Below, one piece after another: positions 34,735 through 42,879 of a stretch of DNA of 59,788 bases. The first letter of the stretch is position 1. The number at the start of each line of letters is the position of its first letter. The position numbers and the translations under genes were made by a program. Under the pieces are notes generated by a model. The model made no database searches and had not been told where the DNA came from. It worked only from the letters and a program-made list of their open reading frames with translations. This DNA is from Coriobacteriia bacterium (lineage in GTDB: Bacteria > Actinomycetota > Coriobacteriia > Coriobacteriales > UMGS124), in the NCBI GenBank assembly GCA_018368455.1, contig JAGZEG010000016.1, positions 1 through 59,788 on the forward strand, in the 5' to 3' direction.

Positions 34735-35211
34735 ATGATAAAAATCCTGTTCGTCTGCCACGGGAACATCTGCCGCTCGCCCATGGCCGAGTTCGTGATG
34801 CGTGACCTCGCCATGAGGGCGGGGCGCGCTAACGAGTTTCGCATCGCGTCGAGCGCGACGACGACCGAGGAGATTGGCAATCCCGTGCATGCGGGAACGC
34901 GTCGGGTGCTGGCGGCCCATGGCGTTGCGTGCGTCGGAAAGACGGCTCGCCAGGTGCGCCGCGACGAGTACAAGAGCTGGGACCTCTTCGCTGCGATGGA
35001 CGACGAGAACGTGCGCGACCTGCGACGTATCTTCCGCAACGACCCAGACGGCAAGGTGCGTAAGCTGCTGGAATTCTCCGGAGCCCAGGATGGTATGCCG
35101 CCCTCGCGCCCCGTGCGCGACGTTGCCGATTCGTGGTACACCGGCGACTTCGAGGCGGCGTGGGACGACGTGCTCGCCGGCTGCGAGGGGCTTCTCGCTG
35201 TCCTGCGGTAG
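34735..35211 (+). CDS. Low-molecular-weight protein-tyrosine phosphatase (element insertion target)
   Basis: 158 aa. The P-loop CHGNICRS (Cys-x5-Arg) starts at residue 8, and the late DSWYTGDFE supplies the general acid Asp. Such enzymes act on tyrosine-phosphorylated proteins, often in polysaccharide control. The first 9-12 codons come from the mobile element (MIKIL instead of MHRIM), with a new start and GAGG site. The gene is therefore rebuilt rather than destroyed, but it is now under element-derived expression signals. Confidence 0.9.
   Translation: MIKILFVCHGNICRSPMAEFVMRDLAMRAGRANEFRIASSATTTEEIGNPVHAGTRRVLAAHGVACVGKTARQVRRDEYKSWDLFAAMDDENVRDLRRIFRNDPDGKVRKLLEFSGAQDGMPPSRPVRDVADSWYTGDFEAAWDDVLAGCEGLLAVLR
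34744..34771 (+). repeat. attR
   Basis: Right copy of the 28-base repeat (see 26868-26895); it differs at 34747, 34755 and 34764. Confidence 0.8.
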
Positions 35212-35251
35212 GGGGAGGATCCTCCCGTTTTGCACGGAGCTCTGCCATTTC

Positions 35252-35606
35252 TGGGCAGGAATCCTTGTCGTGTATGCCATGCCCTGGCGGGCGGGCGCTT
35301 GTCTGCAGGAAATCCCAGCTCGGCGGAGTCTCTAGGGCTCGCATGTGGCATCCGCTAGCGGGAGAGGCATGCACGAGCGGGCTTTCTGGCCACCGAAGCG
35401 CCATCCCTCAACAGGAACGTGCTTGTGGGCTTGGGAGTGATGGATTGTCACTGTCCACAAACCGCTCTCCTGGCCACGGGTATGCCGTGTTTGCGGGCTC
35501 TTCGAGTCCGTCATGAAGATCTGCCCGCTGTGGCCACGAAGAGGCGATGTGTTTGCGGGGCTTTGGGTTGCGAGCGGCCGCTGCCTGCAAGCAAGCTTTC
35601 TGGCCA
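35252..35606. repeat. Cluster of MITE-like extragenic elements, copy 3
   Basis: Inverted ends at 35252-35276 (minus sense) and 35368-35392 (CATGCACGAGCGGGCTTTCT...). More degenerate halves follow: plus near 35455-35475, minus at 35531-35555, plus at 35582-35606. At least two elements stand next to each other in the 613-bp gap between phosphatase and aldo/keto reductase. No gene is seen in this gap. Confidence 0.55.
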
Positions 35607-35824
35607 CGGAGGCTTCGCCCTCTGGCGGGAGCTCGCGGCGCGCCGCCGGTCTGCGAGCAGTCATTCCGGCGAAACTTTCCATGCACGCTTCTCGCGGGCC
35701 TGCTACTATAGGCCGCCAAGGACGCGCGGTCGGTCGGAGCCAGGCTGCCCGCGCGACGGATGCCGCGATGCCAGCGCCCGAAAAGACGGTCGACGCGACG
35801 CGCGGCGCGAAAGGAAGATGCTCC

Positions 35825-36904
35825 ATGGTTGAGCGCTTTGAGCTTGCGCCCGGGTATTCCATCAGCCGCGTGCTCAACGGCTGCTGGCAGCTGTCCAACG
35901 GCCACACGTTGCGGGGCCACCTTGACCTCGACGACGTCATGCACGCGTTCCGCGAGCTCGTCGCCCGAGGGTTCACCACATTTGACTGCGCCGACATCTA
36001 CGGGTGCGCCGAGGAGTTCATCGGCAAGCTCGTCTCTGAGCTGCGCGCCTCGGAGGGCGCTGCGGCCGCCGATCGCATCCAGGTCCACACGAAGTTCGTT
36101 CCCGATATGGACGACCTGCGCTCCGTCGACCTCGCCTACGTCGAGCGCGCCATCGACCGCAGTCTCGCCCGCACGAACAAGGACGCGCTGGACCTCGTGC
36201 AGTTCCACTGGTGGGACTACGACGTGCCCGGCTGCGTTGAGACAGCTGGCTACCTCGTTGACCTGCAGCGCAAGGGCAAGATTCGCCACATCGGCGTTAC
36301 GAACTTCGATACGGATCACCTGGCCGAGCTCGTGGACGCCGGCATCCCCATCGTCTCCATGCAGGCGCAGTACTCCGTGTTCGACCGCCGCGTCGAGCGA
36401 CGCATGCAGGCCTACTGCGCCGAGCACGGCATCAAGCTCATCTGCTACGGCACGCTGGCTGGCGGCTTCCTCGCTCCCAAGTGGATCGGTGCCGCGAGCG
36501 CCGAGCCCGAGACGCGCTCGCAGGTCAAGTACCTGCAGGTCATCGATGACTCGCTGGGCTGGGATGGCTACCAGGGCCTGCTAGCGCTGCTCGGCGACAT
36601 CGCGAGCGAGCACGGCGAGGGCGTGAGCATCGCCAACGTCGCGACGCGCTACGTGCTGGCGCAGGCCGACGTCGCCGCGGCCATTATCGGCATCCGCAAC
36701 AGCCGCCACGTGGCCTCCAACGAGCGCATCTTCGACTTCGAGCTCTCGCCCGAGGAGGTCGCAAGTATCCGCGACTACATCGGGCGCTACCCGACGGTCG
36801 AGGGCGAGCCGTTCGAGCAAGAGCGCACGCCCGGCTCGAAGTACCGCGAGATCATGCGCATGAACGAGAACGCCGCTGACGAGGCCGCGGGCGCGCAGGC
36901 ATAG
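35825..36904 (+). CDS. Aldo/keto reductase
   Basis: 359 aa, ATG 35825 after AAAGGAAG. TIM-barrel family with catalytic Asp/Tyr in FDCADIYGCAEEF, Lys in HTKFVPD and His in QFHWWDYD; the C-terminal NAD(P) site is IIGIRNSRH. It probably reduces an aldehyde or sugar with NAD(P)H; the substrate is unknown. Single gene. Confidence 0.88.
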   Translation: MVERFELAPGYSISRVLNGCWQLSNGHTLRGHLDLDDVMHAFRELVARGFTTFDCADIYGCAEEFIGKLVSELRASEGAAAADRIQVHTKFVPDMDDLRSVDLAYVERAIDRSLARTNKDALDLVQFHWWDYDVPGCVETAGYLVDLQRKGKIRHIGVTNFDTDHLAELVDAGIPIVSMQAQYSVFDRRVERRMQAYCAEHGIKLICYGTLAGGFLAPKWIGAASAEPETRSQVKYLQVIDDSLGWDGYQGLLALLGDIASEHGEGVSIANVATRYVLAQADVAAAIIGIRNSRHVASNERIFDFELSPEEVASIRDYIGRYPTVEGEPFEQERTPGSKYREIMRMNENAADEAAGAQA

Positions 36905-37147
36905 CCGTCGCGCTTCGTGCGAGGCCGTCGAGGGGCGTGGGCCCTGCTGTCCGAGGGCCTTGGGCGGCGGCGCCTCCCGCTTCGCCGGTATCGCGAGGTA
37001 TTTCCCGCATCGACACGGACACGCGGACACATCGATCTCCGGACGCGCTTCCATCGCGCGCCACATACGCTTTCTTGTCGAATCGTCGCGGATGACCCGC
37101 AGGAATGGACCTGACAGGGCGTCGCGGCATGACGAAAGGGGCACCAC

Positions 37148-38764
37148 ATGTCGACCACCGCTCAGGCGACCGACACCAGAGAGGGGCGCTGCCAAGACGC
37201 GGCGCCCGCCGCCAGCGAGCCTCGCTCAGCCAGCTCCGGCGGCGGGCGGGGTGGACGGGCTGCAGAGCCGGAAGCTCTCGTCGCCAACCGCCTGGAGTTC
37301 CGCGGCGGCTGGGGCGCGGCCTTCATCCCCGTGGGCATCTTCCTGTTCTTCTGCGTGCTGTACTTCATCGTGTTCCAGGCGTTCGAGATGTACGCGCTGG
37401 CCATGGGCGCTCTCGTCGGGCTGCTCGTCGGCGCGCTGTTCGTCAAGCCGGGCCAGTACGACCGCTTCTGGAACGCAGCCTACGACGGCGCCAAGGAGTC
37501 CATCCAGATCCTCATCCTGCTGCTCATCATCGGCATGTTCTCGTCGCTCGTGAAGGCGGCGGACATCTCGTCGGGCTTTGTGTGGCTCGCAGAGACGCTC
37601 GGCGTGGGCGGCGGCGTGTTCACGGCCTTCATCTTCTTCGCCGTATGCGTCATCGCGATGGCGACCGGCTCGTCGCTGGGCACGATGTTCATCTGTTTCC
37701 CGATCTTCTATCCGGCGGGCGTGCTGCTCGGCTGCAACCCGGCTGCCCTGGCGGGCGCGATCGTGAGCGGCGGTATCTTCGGCGACAACATGGCGCCCAT
37801 CTCTGACACGACGATCATCTCGTCGAGCACCCAGGAGTACAGCCGCAAGCGCGGCGTGGCCGACGTGGGTGGCTGCGTGTCGCACCGCATGAAGTACGCG
37901 CTCGTCGCGGCCGTCGGCGCGCTGGTGCTCTTCCTGGTGCTGGGCGGTGGCGGAACCGTGGGCGAAGGCGCGCAGGACATCCTCGCGCAGAGCATGGACC
38001 CGCGCCCGCTCGTCATGCTGATCCCCGTCGCCATCATGCTGGCCGTAGCCATCCGCACGCGCAGCATCTACAAGGCTATCACGGTGGGCCTGCTGCTGGG
38101 CACGGCAGTGGGTCTGGGCTTCGGCCTCATCGCCCCGGCCGACATCATCTCGGTGAGCGACGGCGCGCCGGCAGGCTTCCTAACGGACGGCATCAGCTCG
38201 ATGATGGCCACCGTCGTGCTCGTCATGTCCGTCTACGGCATCATGGGCGTGCTGACGGCCGCCGGCGTGCTCGACCGCATCGCGAGTGGCATCCTGAACA
38301 GCCGGATGGGTCACTCCGTGCGCGGTACCGAGTTTGCGATGATGCTGGGCATCTCGGCGACGACGCTCGTGTTTGGCGGCGTAACGAGCGCCTCGATCGC
38401 GACGTTCGGCAAGATCCAAAACGAGCTGGGCAAGCGGGCGGGACTGCACCCGTATCGTCGCGTCAACGTGTTGGACTGCTTCGCCAACGCCATCGTGCTC
38501 GCCGTGCCGTTCCTCAGCGTGTTCGTGCTCATCGGCGCGACGCTGACGCAGGGCTATGACTTTGTCGCGCCCCTGTCGTTGACGCAGGTGAGCTGCTACA
38601 TGTTCTATAGCATCCTTCTGTTCGTCGTCATGGTGGCGTCGGTGCTGACCGGTTGGGGCCGCATCTACGAGGGGCCCGACGGCGAGCCTGCCAAGGAGCC
38701 GCCTGCGCGGTTTGGGGGCGCTGCCGCGGAGACGCACACCGCTGCACCGGTGCCGTCTCGATAG
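37148..38764 (+). CDS. NhaC-family Na+/H+ antiporter
   Basis: 538 aa, ATG 37148 after GAAAGGGG. A disordered hydrophilic N-terminus of about 50 residues precedes 11-12 membrane segments. The NhaC-family signatures SSLGTMFICFPIFYPAG and GGIFGDNMAPISDTTIISS are present. It may exchange Na+ for H+, or an organic acid or amino acid pair, as some NhaC members do (malate/lactate, tyrosine). Its own terminator follows. Confidence 0.88.
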   Translation: MSTTAQATDTREGRCQDAAPAASEPRSASSGGGRGGRAAEPEALVANRLEFRGGWGAAFIPVGIFLFFCVLYFIVFQAFEMYALAMGALVGLLVGALFVKPGQYDRFWNAAYDGAKESIQILILLLIIGMFSSLVKAADISSGFVWLAETLGVGGGVFTAFIFFAVCVIAMATGSSLGTMFICFPIFYPAGVLLGCNPAALAGAIVSGGIFGDNMAPISDTTIISSSTQEYSRKRGVADVGGCVSHRMKYALVAAVGALVLFLVLGGGGTVGEGAQDILAQSMDPRPLVMLIPVAIMLAVAIRTRSIYKAITVGLLLGTAVGLGFGLIAPADIISVSDGAPAGFLTDGISSMMATVVLVMSVYGIMGVLTAAGVLDRIASGILNSRMGHSVRGTEFAMMLGISATTLVFGGVTSASIATFGKIQNELGKRAGLHPYRRVNVLDCFANAIVLAVPFLSVFVLIGATLTQGYDFVAPLSLTQVSCYMFYSILLFVVMVASVLTGWGRIYEGPDGEPAKEPPARFGGAAAETHTAAPVPSR

Positions 38765-38788
38765 CCTTCTCTTCCGTGCGTTTTTACG

Positions 38789-38830
38789 GGCGTCTGCCGG
38801 GTCTTATGCTGCCCAGCAGACGCCTTTTTT
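38789..38830 (+). terminator. Terminator of the antiporter gene
   Basis: 9-bp stem GGCGTCTGC/GCAGACGCC (38789-38797 with 38816-38824) followed by six T. Confidence 0.9.
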
Positions 38831-38918
38831 GCGCAGGGGCGCGGGCGAGGCAGCTGCGGCTGCCAGGGGGCTTCCAGGTTCCTGCGTGCGGAGGACCGCC
38901 GGGCGCTCTCGGTGCTCG

Positions 38919-39761
38919 CTACCCCTCGCAGCGATCGTCGAGCCATGCGTGCAGCTCGGCGGTCATCCGGGCGATCTCTCGGGCGGTCTGCGCGTTTGTG
39001 AACGGGCGGTCGAGCAGCTCGAAGACGCGTCCCTGTTCGCGGGCGGCTCGACGGCTCTCGGGATAGACGAGCTCGAAGACAAAGCACGCGAACCCCACGA
39101 CGTAGTCGGCCGGGTGTCTCCGCTCGTCGCGGCGCACGGTGCGCCGGGTGTCGAACGCGGCGACGACAGCGGGGGAGAGTTCGCTCGCGTCGATCTGTCC
39201 TTCGCTGACGCCGAAGATGGCCTCGACCGGCTCGAGGCACACGGCGTTCATGATGTCGATCTTGTCGGCGTCGCGCAGGATGTCGCAAAACAGGCGCGTA
39301 TGCTCGTCGAGGTCGGCGGGGAGGCGAAAGCCGCTGTGTGTGGCGATGGCCGTGCGGATGAGCTCGTCACAGGCGTCGCTGTCGACAAAGGCTCGTATGG
39401 ACGTCGTGGCGGGCGCATCGAGCGCGGGCGTCTCGCCGAACAGCACATCGATGCCGAGCGCCGCGTGGCTGACGGACGCGCCGTCGCTGAACGTGTCGTA
39501 GCGGCGCACCTGCTCGAAGCGGCCGATGTCGTGAAGCAGGCCGCACAGCCATGCGAGATCGACGTCCCGCTCGTCCAGCTCCAGGCTGCGCGCGATACGC
39601 TCGCACAGCTGCGCCACGCGATACGTGTGGTCGATCTTGAGCTTGATGCGGGGGTTGGCCGCATCGTAGGCCCCCACGTAAGCGTCGAACGCCCGGCGTG
39701 CCCGATCCCGGTCTATGCGGACGCGTGCGTGCTCTGCCGTGCTTGTCGGATCTGTCCCCAT
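38919..39761 (-). CDS. HD-domain hydrolase
   Basis: 280 aa, ATG 39761 after ACGGAGAC. HD metal site: His in KIDHTYRVAQ, HD in GLLHDIGRFEQ, His in ATHSGF and Asp in RDADKID. Such proteins hydrolyse nucleotides or phosphodiesters; the substrate is unknown. It faces the antiporter gene convergently and is divergent from the stress protein gene. Confidence 0.82.
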   Translation of the reverse strand: MGTDPTSTAEHARVRIDRDRARRAFDAYVGAYDAANPRIKLKIDHTYRVAQLCERIARSLELDERDVDLAWLCGLLHDIGRFEQVRRYDTFSDGASVSHAALGIDVLFGETPALDAPATTSIRAFVDSDACDELIRTAIATHSGFRLPADLDEHTRLFCDILRDADKIDIMNAVCLEPVEAIFGVSEGQIDASELSPAVVAAFDTRRTVRRDERRHPADYVVGFACFVFELVYPESRRAAREQGRVFELLDRPFTNAQTAREIARMTAELHAWLDDRCEG

Positions 39762-39967
39762 GATGTCTCCGTTCTCGCCTGCTGCCTGCGGGTCGGGCGG
39801 GCTGAGCGGCGCTGCTGCTTATGGGATGGACACAGTGTCATGCTATAACTGTACTCCGGTGAACTTCCTTGGTTGTGTCGCGCCTGAGAGGTGGCGCGTC
39901 GAGTGCGGGCTGTCTTGCGAGGGCATTTGTTATACGGAGAGGCCTCGATCGGAAAGGTTGCAGGGCT

Positions 39968-40825
39968 ATGGCGAGCGACATTCTGGTGGGCATCGACGGC
40001 AGCGAGCGCGGCCTGAGGGCGCTCGAGTGGGCGGCGCAGCAGGCCGGGCGCGAGTCGGGCCAGCTCACGCTGCTGGCTGTCGTCGATCCTGACGAGGCGA
40101 GCGCAGCGGGCGCCGACATGGCGACGGCGCACGAGCTCGCCCGGCGCGTGTTGGACGAGGCACGCTCCGTCGTCTCCGAGAAGTACCCCGACGTCCCCTT
40201 GGACGCGATCGTCGCCCAGGGCAAGATTATCGACCGCATCGTCGAGGCTGCCGACGAGCATGACCTCGTCGTGCTCGGTACGCATCACGGCGCCGGCAGT
40301 GACGTTGCCCTTGGCGCGGCGCGTGGCCTGCGCGTCTCCGTCTCCACGCGCACGCCGACCGTCGTCGTTCCGTGCGACTGGGAGCCTGCGGCGGGCGGGT
40401 CGGGCATCGTCGCCGCCGTGGGGCCGGACGACTCCTGCGACGCAGCGCTCGAGTTCGCCGTGCGTGAGGCGCTGCGCCGCGAGCTGCCGCTGACGCTCGT
40501 CTCGGCGTGGGCCGTCTCTGCGATGCTGGCCCGCTCTGCGCGGGCGAAGGCCGAGGGCGAGGGCTCGGTAGGCGAGCGACGCCAGGCAGAGCTTGACGAG
40601 CGTGTGCGAGAGATCGAGAAGGCGCACCCGTCACTGGTGGTGAGCGGACGTGCTGTCGAGGGGACGTCTCCGGCCCACGTGTTGCTGTCGTGCAGCAGGG
40701 GGAGCGACTTGCTCGTGTTGGGGACGCACTCGCGCGGAACGCTCGGTCGTGCCATGTTCGGCTCCGTGACGCATGCGGTGCTGCTCAACCCCAACGTGCC
40801 GACAGTTGTGGTGCCACAGCGCTGA
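39968..40825 (+). CDS. Universal stress protein with two UspA domains
   Basis: 285 aa, ATG 39968 after GAAAGG. Tandem Usp domains start ILVGIDGSERG and IVAAVGPDD. The second keeps the ATP-binding loop GTHSRGTLGRAMFGSVTHAVL-type pattern; the first has a degenerate loop (GTHHGAGSDVALGAARG). Probably a cytoplasmic ATP-binding stress protein. Confidence 0.88.
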   Translation: MASDILVGIDGSERGLRALEWAAQQAGRESGQLTLLAVVDPDEASAAGADMATAHELARRVLDEARSVVSEKYPDVPLDAIVAQGKIIDRIVEAADEHDLVVLGTHHGAGSDVALGAARGLRVSVSTRTPTVVVPCDWEPAAGGSGIVAAVGPDDSCDAALEFAVREALRRELPLTLVSAWAVSAMLARSARAKAEGEGSVGERRQAELDERVREIEKAHPSLVVSGRAVEGTSPAHVLLSCSRGSDLLVLGTHSRGTLGRAMFGSVTHAVLLNPNVPTVVVPQR

Positions 40826-40840
40826 TGTGGTGCCCCACAA

Positions 40841-40971
40841 GTTCAAATTAGTTCAATTTTCTCGAGAGTTCAATCTCAGGAGATGGTAGACTGACGTCTC
40901 GATTGAACTCTCGATGTCGTCTGGGCCACGGCCTGTTCTCGGTAGTTCAATTTGTACGCATAAAATTGAAC
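40841..40971. promoter_or_regulatory. Operator array upstream of the XRE-AlaA gene
   Basis: Six GTTCAA/TTGAAC half-sites occur in 131 bases. They include a perfect 14-bp inverted repeat TCGAGAGTTCAATC (40862-40875) with its reverse copy at 40901-40914, and GTTCAATTT (40945-40953) with AAATTGAAC (40963-40971). The adjacent gene encodes its own XRE domain, so autoregulation is likely. Confidence 0.75.
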
Positions 40972-40994
40972 GTGCCGTGAGAAGGGGAGTGAGC

Positions 40995-42680
40995 ATGGAC
41001 GAAGTGTCGGAGAGCGAGGCGTTTGCCCAGCGCCTGCGTGGCGCCATGGAGCGAGCGGGCCTCAAGCAGGCCGATCTCATCCGCCTCGCGTCCGAGAGGG
41101 GGCGTCGCCTCGGCAAGAGCCAGGTGAGCCAGTACGTCAGCGGCAAGACACTGCCCCGTACCGACGTCATGCGCCTGCTCGCCATCGTGCTCGACGTTGA
41201 CTCGGGCTGGCTTTCGGGCGGCCTCATCACGCGCGACACTCCACTCGACAGCACGGCCGTCCTGACGCGGCGCTCAAGCGGAGGGACTGCGCGAGCTACC
41301 AAGGGCGCTTCTGGTCTCGCCCCGAAGCCCGCGGTGACCTCCGAGGTTGCCGGGGCTTCGGATGAAGAGAAGGACGCGCCCTCTGCCGACTTGCCATCCG
41401 ATTTTTCCGCCGGCGCCGCCGCGTCGTCCGTCTTCCAAGGAAGTGCCCCCATGAGTATGGTTACCCGCGAATTTGCCAAGTCCGCCAAGCTTGCTAACGT
41501 CCAGTATGACGTGCGCGGCCCCGTTGCCGACCAGGCCGCCAAGATGGAGGCTGAGGGTCTGCGCGTCCTCAAGCTCAACATCGGCAACCCTGCTCCGTTT
41601 GGCTTCCGCACGCCCGACGAGGTCGTGCAGGACATGGCGCACCAGCTCACGGAGTGCGAGGGCTACTCTGACACGCGCGGCCTGTTCTCCGCGCGCAAGG
41701 CCATCATGCAGTACGCCCAGATCAAGGGGCTTCCCAACGTCGGCATGGAGGACATCTACACTGGTAACGGCGTGTCCGAGCTCATCAACCTCACGATGAC
41801 GGCCCTGCTCGACCCCGGCGACGAGATCCTCATTCCCGCGCCCGACTATCCGCTGTGGACGGCGTGCGCGACGCTGGCCGGCGGCACGCCCGTGCACTAC
41901 ATGTGCGACGAGCAAGCCGACTGGAATCCCGACATCGCCGACATGGAGCGCAAGATCACGCCGCGCACGAAGGCCATCGTCATCATCAACCCGAACAACC
42001 CGACGGGTGCCGTCTACTCGCGCGAGGTCCTCGAGGAGATCGTCGAGCTTGCCCGTCGTCACCAGCTCATCATCTTCTCCGACGAGATCTACGACCGTCT
42101 CGTTATGGACGGCATCGAGCACGTGTCCATCGCGTCGCTGGCGCCCGACCTGTTCTGCGTGACGTTCTCCGGCCTGTCGAAGTCGCACATGATCTGCGGC
42201 TGGCGCGTCGGCTGGATGATCCTGTCCGGTCCCAAGGACTACGCGTCCGACTTCGTTGCCGGTCTGCACCTGCTGTCGAACATGCGCCTGTGCTCCAACG
42301 TGCCGGCGCAGTCCATCGTGCAGACGGCTCTGGGCGGGCACCAGAGCGTCAAGGACTACATCCGTCCCGGCGGGCGCATCTACGAGCAGCGCGAGTACGT
42401 GTATCGGGCGCTCAACGAGATTCCCGGCATCAGCGTCGTCAAGCCCAAAGCGGCGTTCTACATCTTCCCGAAGATGGACGTCGAGAAGTTCAACATTGTG
42501 GATGACGAGAAGTTCGCCATGGACCTGCTGCGCGAGAAGCGCATCCTCATCACACGCGGCAGGGGCTTCAACTGGCCCGACCCCGACCACTTTCGCATCG
42601 TCTACCTGCCGCGCATCGACGTCCTGCGCGAGGCCATGGGCGACTTGCGTGACTTCTTCGCTCACTACCGTCAGCGCTAG
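40995..42680 (+). CDS. XRE helix-turn-helix fused to AlaA-type alanine aminotransferase
   Basis: 561 aa, ATG 40995 after GGGGAG. Residues 8-80 are a Cro/CI HTH (LKQADLIRLASERG, GKSQVSQYVSGKTLPRTDV). A flexible linker of about 70 residues follows, then a complete class I aminotransferase very similar to E. coli AlaA (YDVRGPV, KLNIGNPAPFGF, GNGVSELI, INPNNPTGAVYS, PLP lysine in GLSKSHMICGWR, NVPAQSIVQTALGG). An internal ATG at 41451 (Met153) has its own AAGGAAG site and would give a free-standing AlaA. It may couple pyruvate/alanine-glutamate metabolism to repression at the operator array, in the manner of MocR proteins but with an XRE domain. Confidence 0.88.
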   Translation: MDEVSESEAFAQRLRGAMERAGLKQADLIRLASERGRRLGKSQVSQYVSGKTLPRTDVMRLLAIVLDVDSGWLSGGLITRDTPLDSTAVLTRRSSGGTARATKGASGLAPKPAVTSEVAGASDEEKDAPSADLPSDFSAGAAASSVFQGSAPMSMVTREFAKSAKLANVQYDVRGPVADQAAKMEAEGLRVLKLNIGNPAPFGFRTPDEVVQDMAHQLTECEGYSDTRGLFSARKAIMQYAQIKGLPNVGMEDIYTGNGVSELINLTMTALLDPGDEILIPAPDYPLWTACATLAGGTPVHYMCDEQADWNPDIADMERKITPRTKAIVIINPNNPTGAVYSREVLEEIVELARRHQLIIFSDEIYDRLVMDGIEHVSIASLAPDLFCVTFSGLSKSHMICGWRVGWMILSGPKDYASDFVAGLHLLSNMRLCSNVPAQSIVQTALGGHQSVKDYIRPGGRIYEQREYVYRALNEIPGISVVKPKAAFYIFPKMDVEKFNIVDDEKFAMDLLREKRILITRGRGFNWPDPDHFRIVYLPRIDVLREAMGDLRDFFAHYRQR

Positions 42681-42814
42681 GAGGCCGGTTCGGTTCGCAC
42701 CCAGCAGACGGCGGGCTCGGCGAGGTTTTTGGGCGTGCCGGTGGAGCGGTGGGAAAACAAAACCCGTCCGACTGTTATGAGTCGGGCAACGTGGGTATCA
42801 TAGAACGCCTTGTT

Positions 42815-42847
42815 GTGCGGGGTGCCGGCAGGATGGGCACCCCGCAC
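42815..42847 (+). terminator. Hairpin in the helD leader
   Basis: 12-bp perfect stem (42815-42826 with 42836-42847) followed by GTTTGTG. It ends 32 bases before the helD start, so it could be the aminotransferase terminator or an attenuator. Confidence 0.55.
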
Positions 42848-42879
42848 GTTTGTGCGTCGTCGCTTTGAAGGGAGTTCCC

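Larger units (their letters stand above)
26868..34771 (+). mobile_element. Integrative element (about 7.9 kb) in the tyrosine phosphatase gene
   Basis: It is bounded by 28-base repeats (25 identical) and contains an R-M gene, a 76-aa protein, a HelP-like protein, an FtsK-like ATPase, an HUH-SF3 Rep and a tyrosine integrase at the right end. Integrase arm-type repeats lie inside both ends. No type IV secretion genes are present, so transfer would need a helper or an FtsK/TraB-like double-stranded mechanism as in actinomycete AICEs. Gene order of the HelP, coupling-protein and Rep genes resembles the Tn916/ICEBs1 recombination module. Confidence 0.85.
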
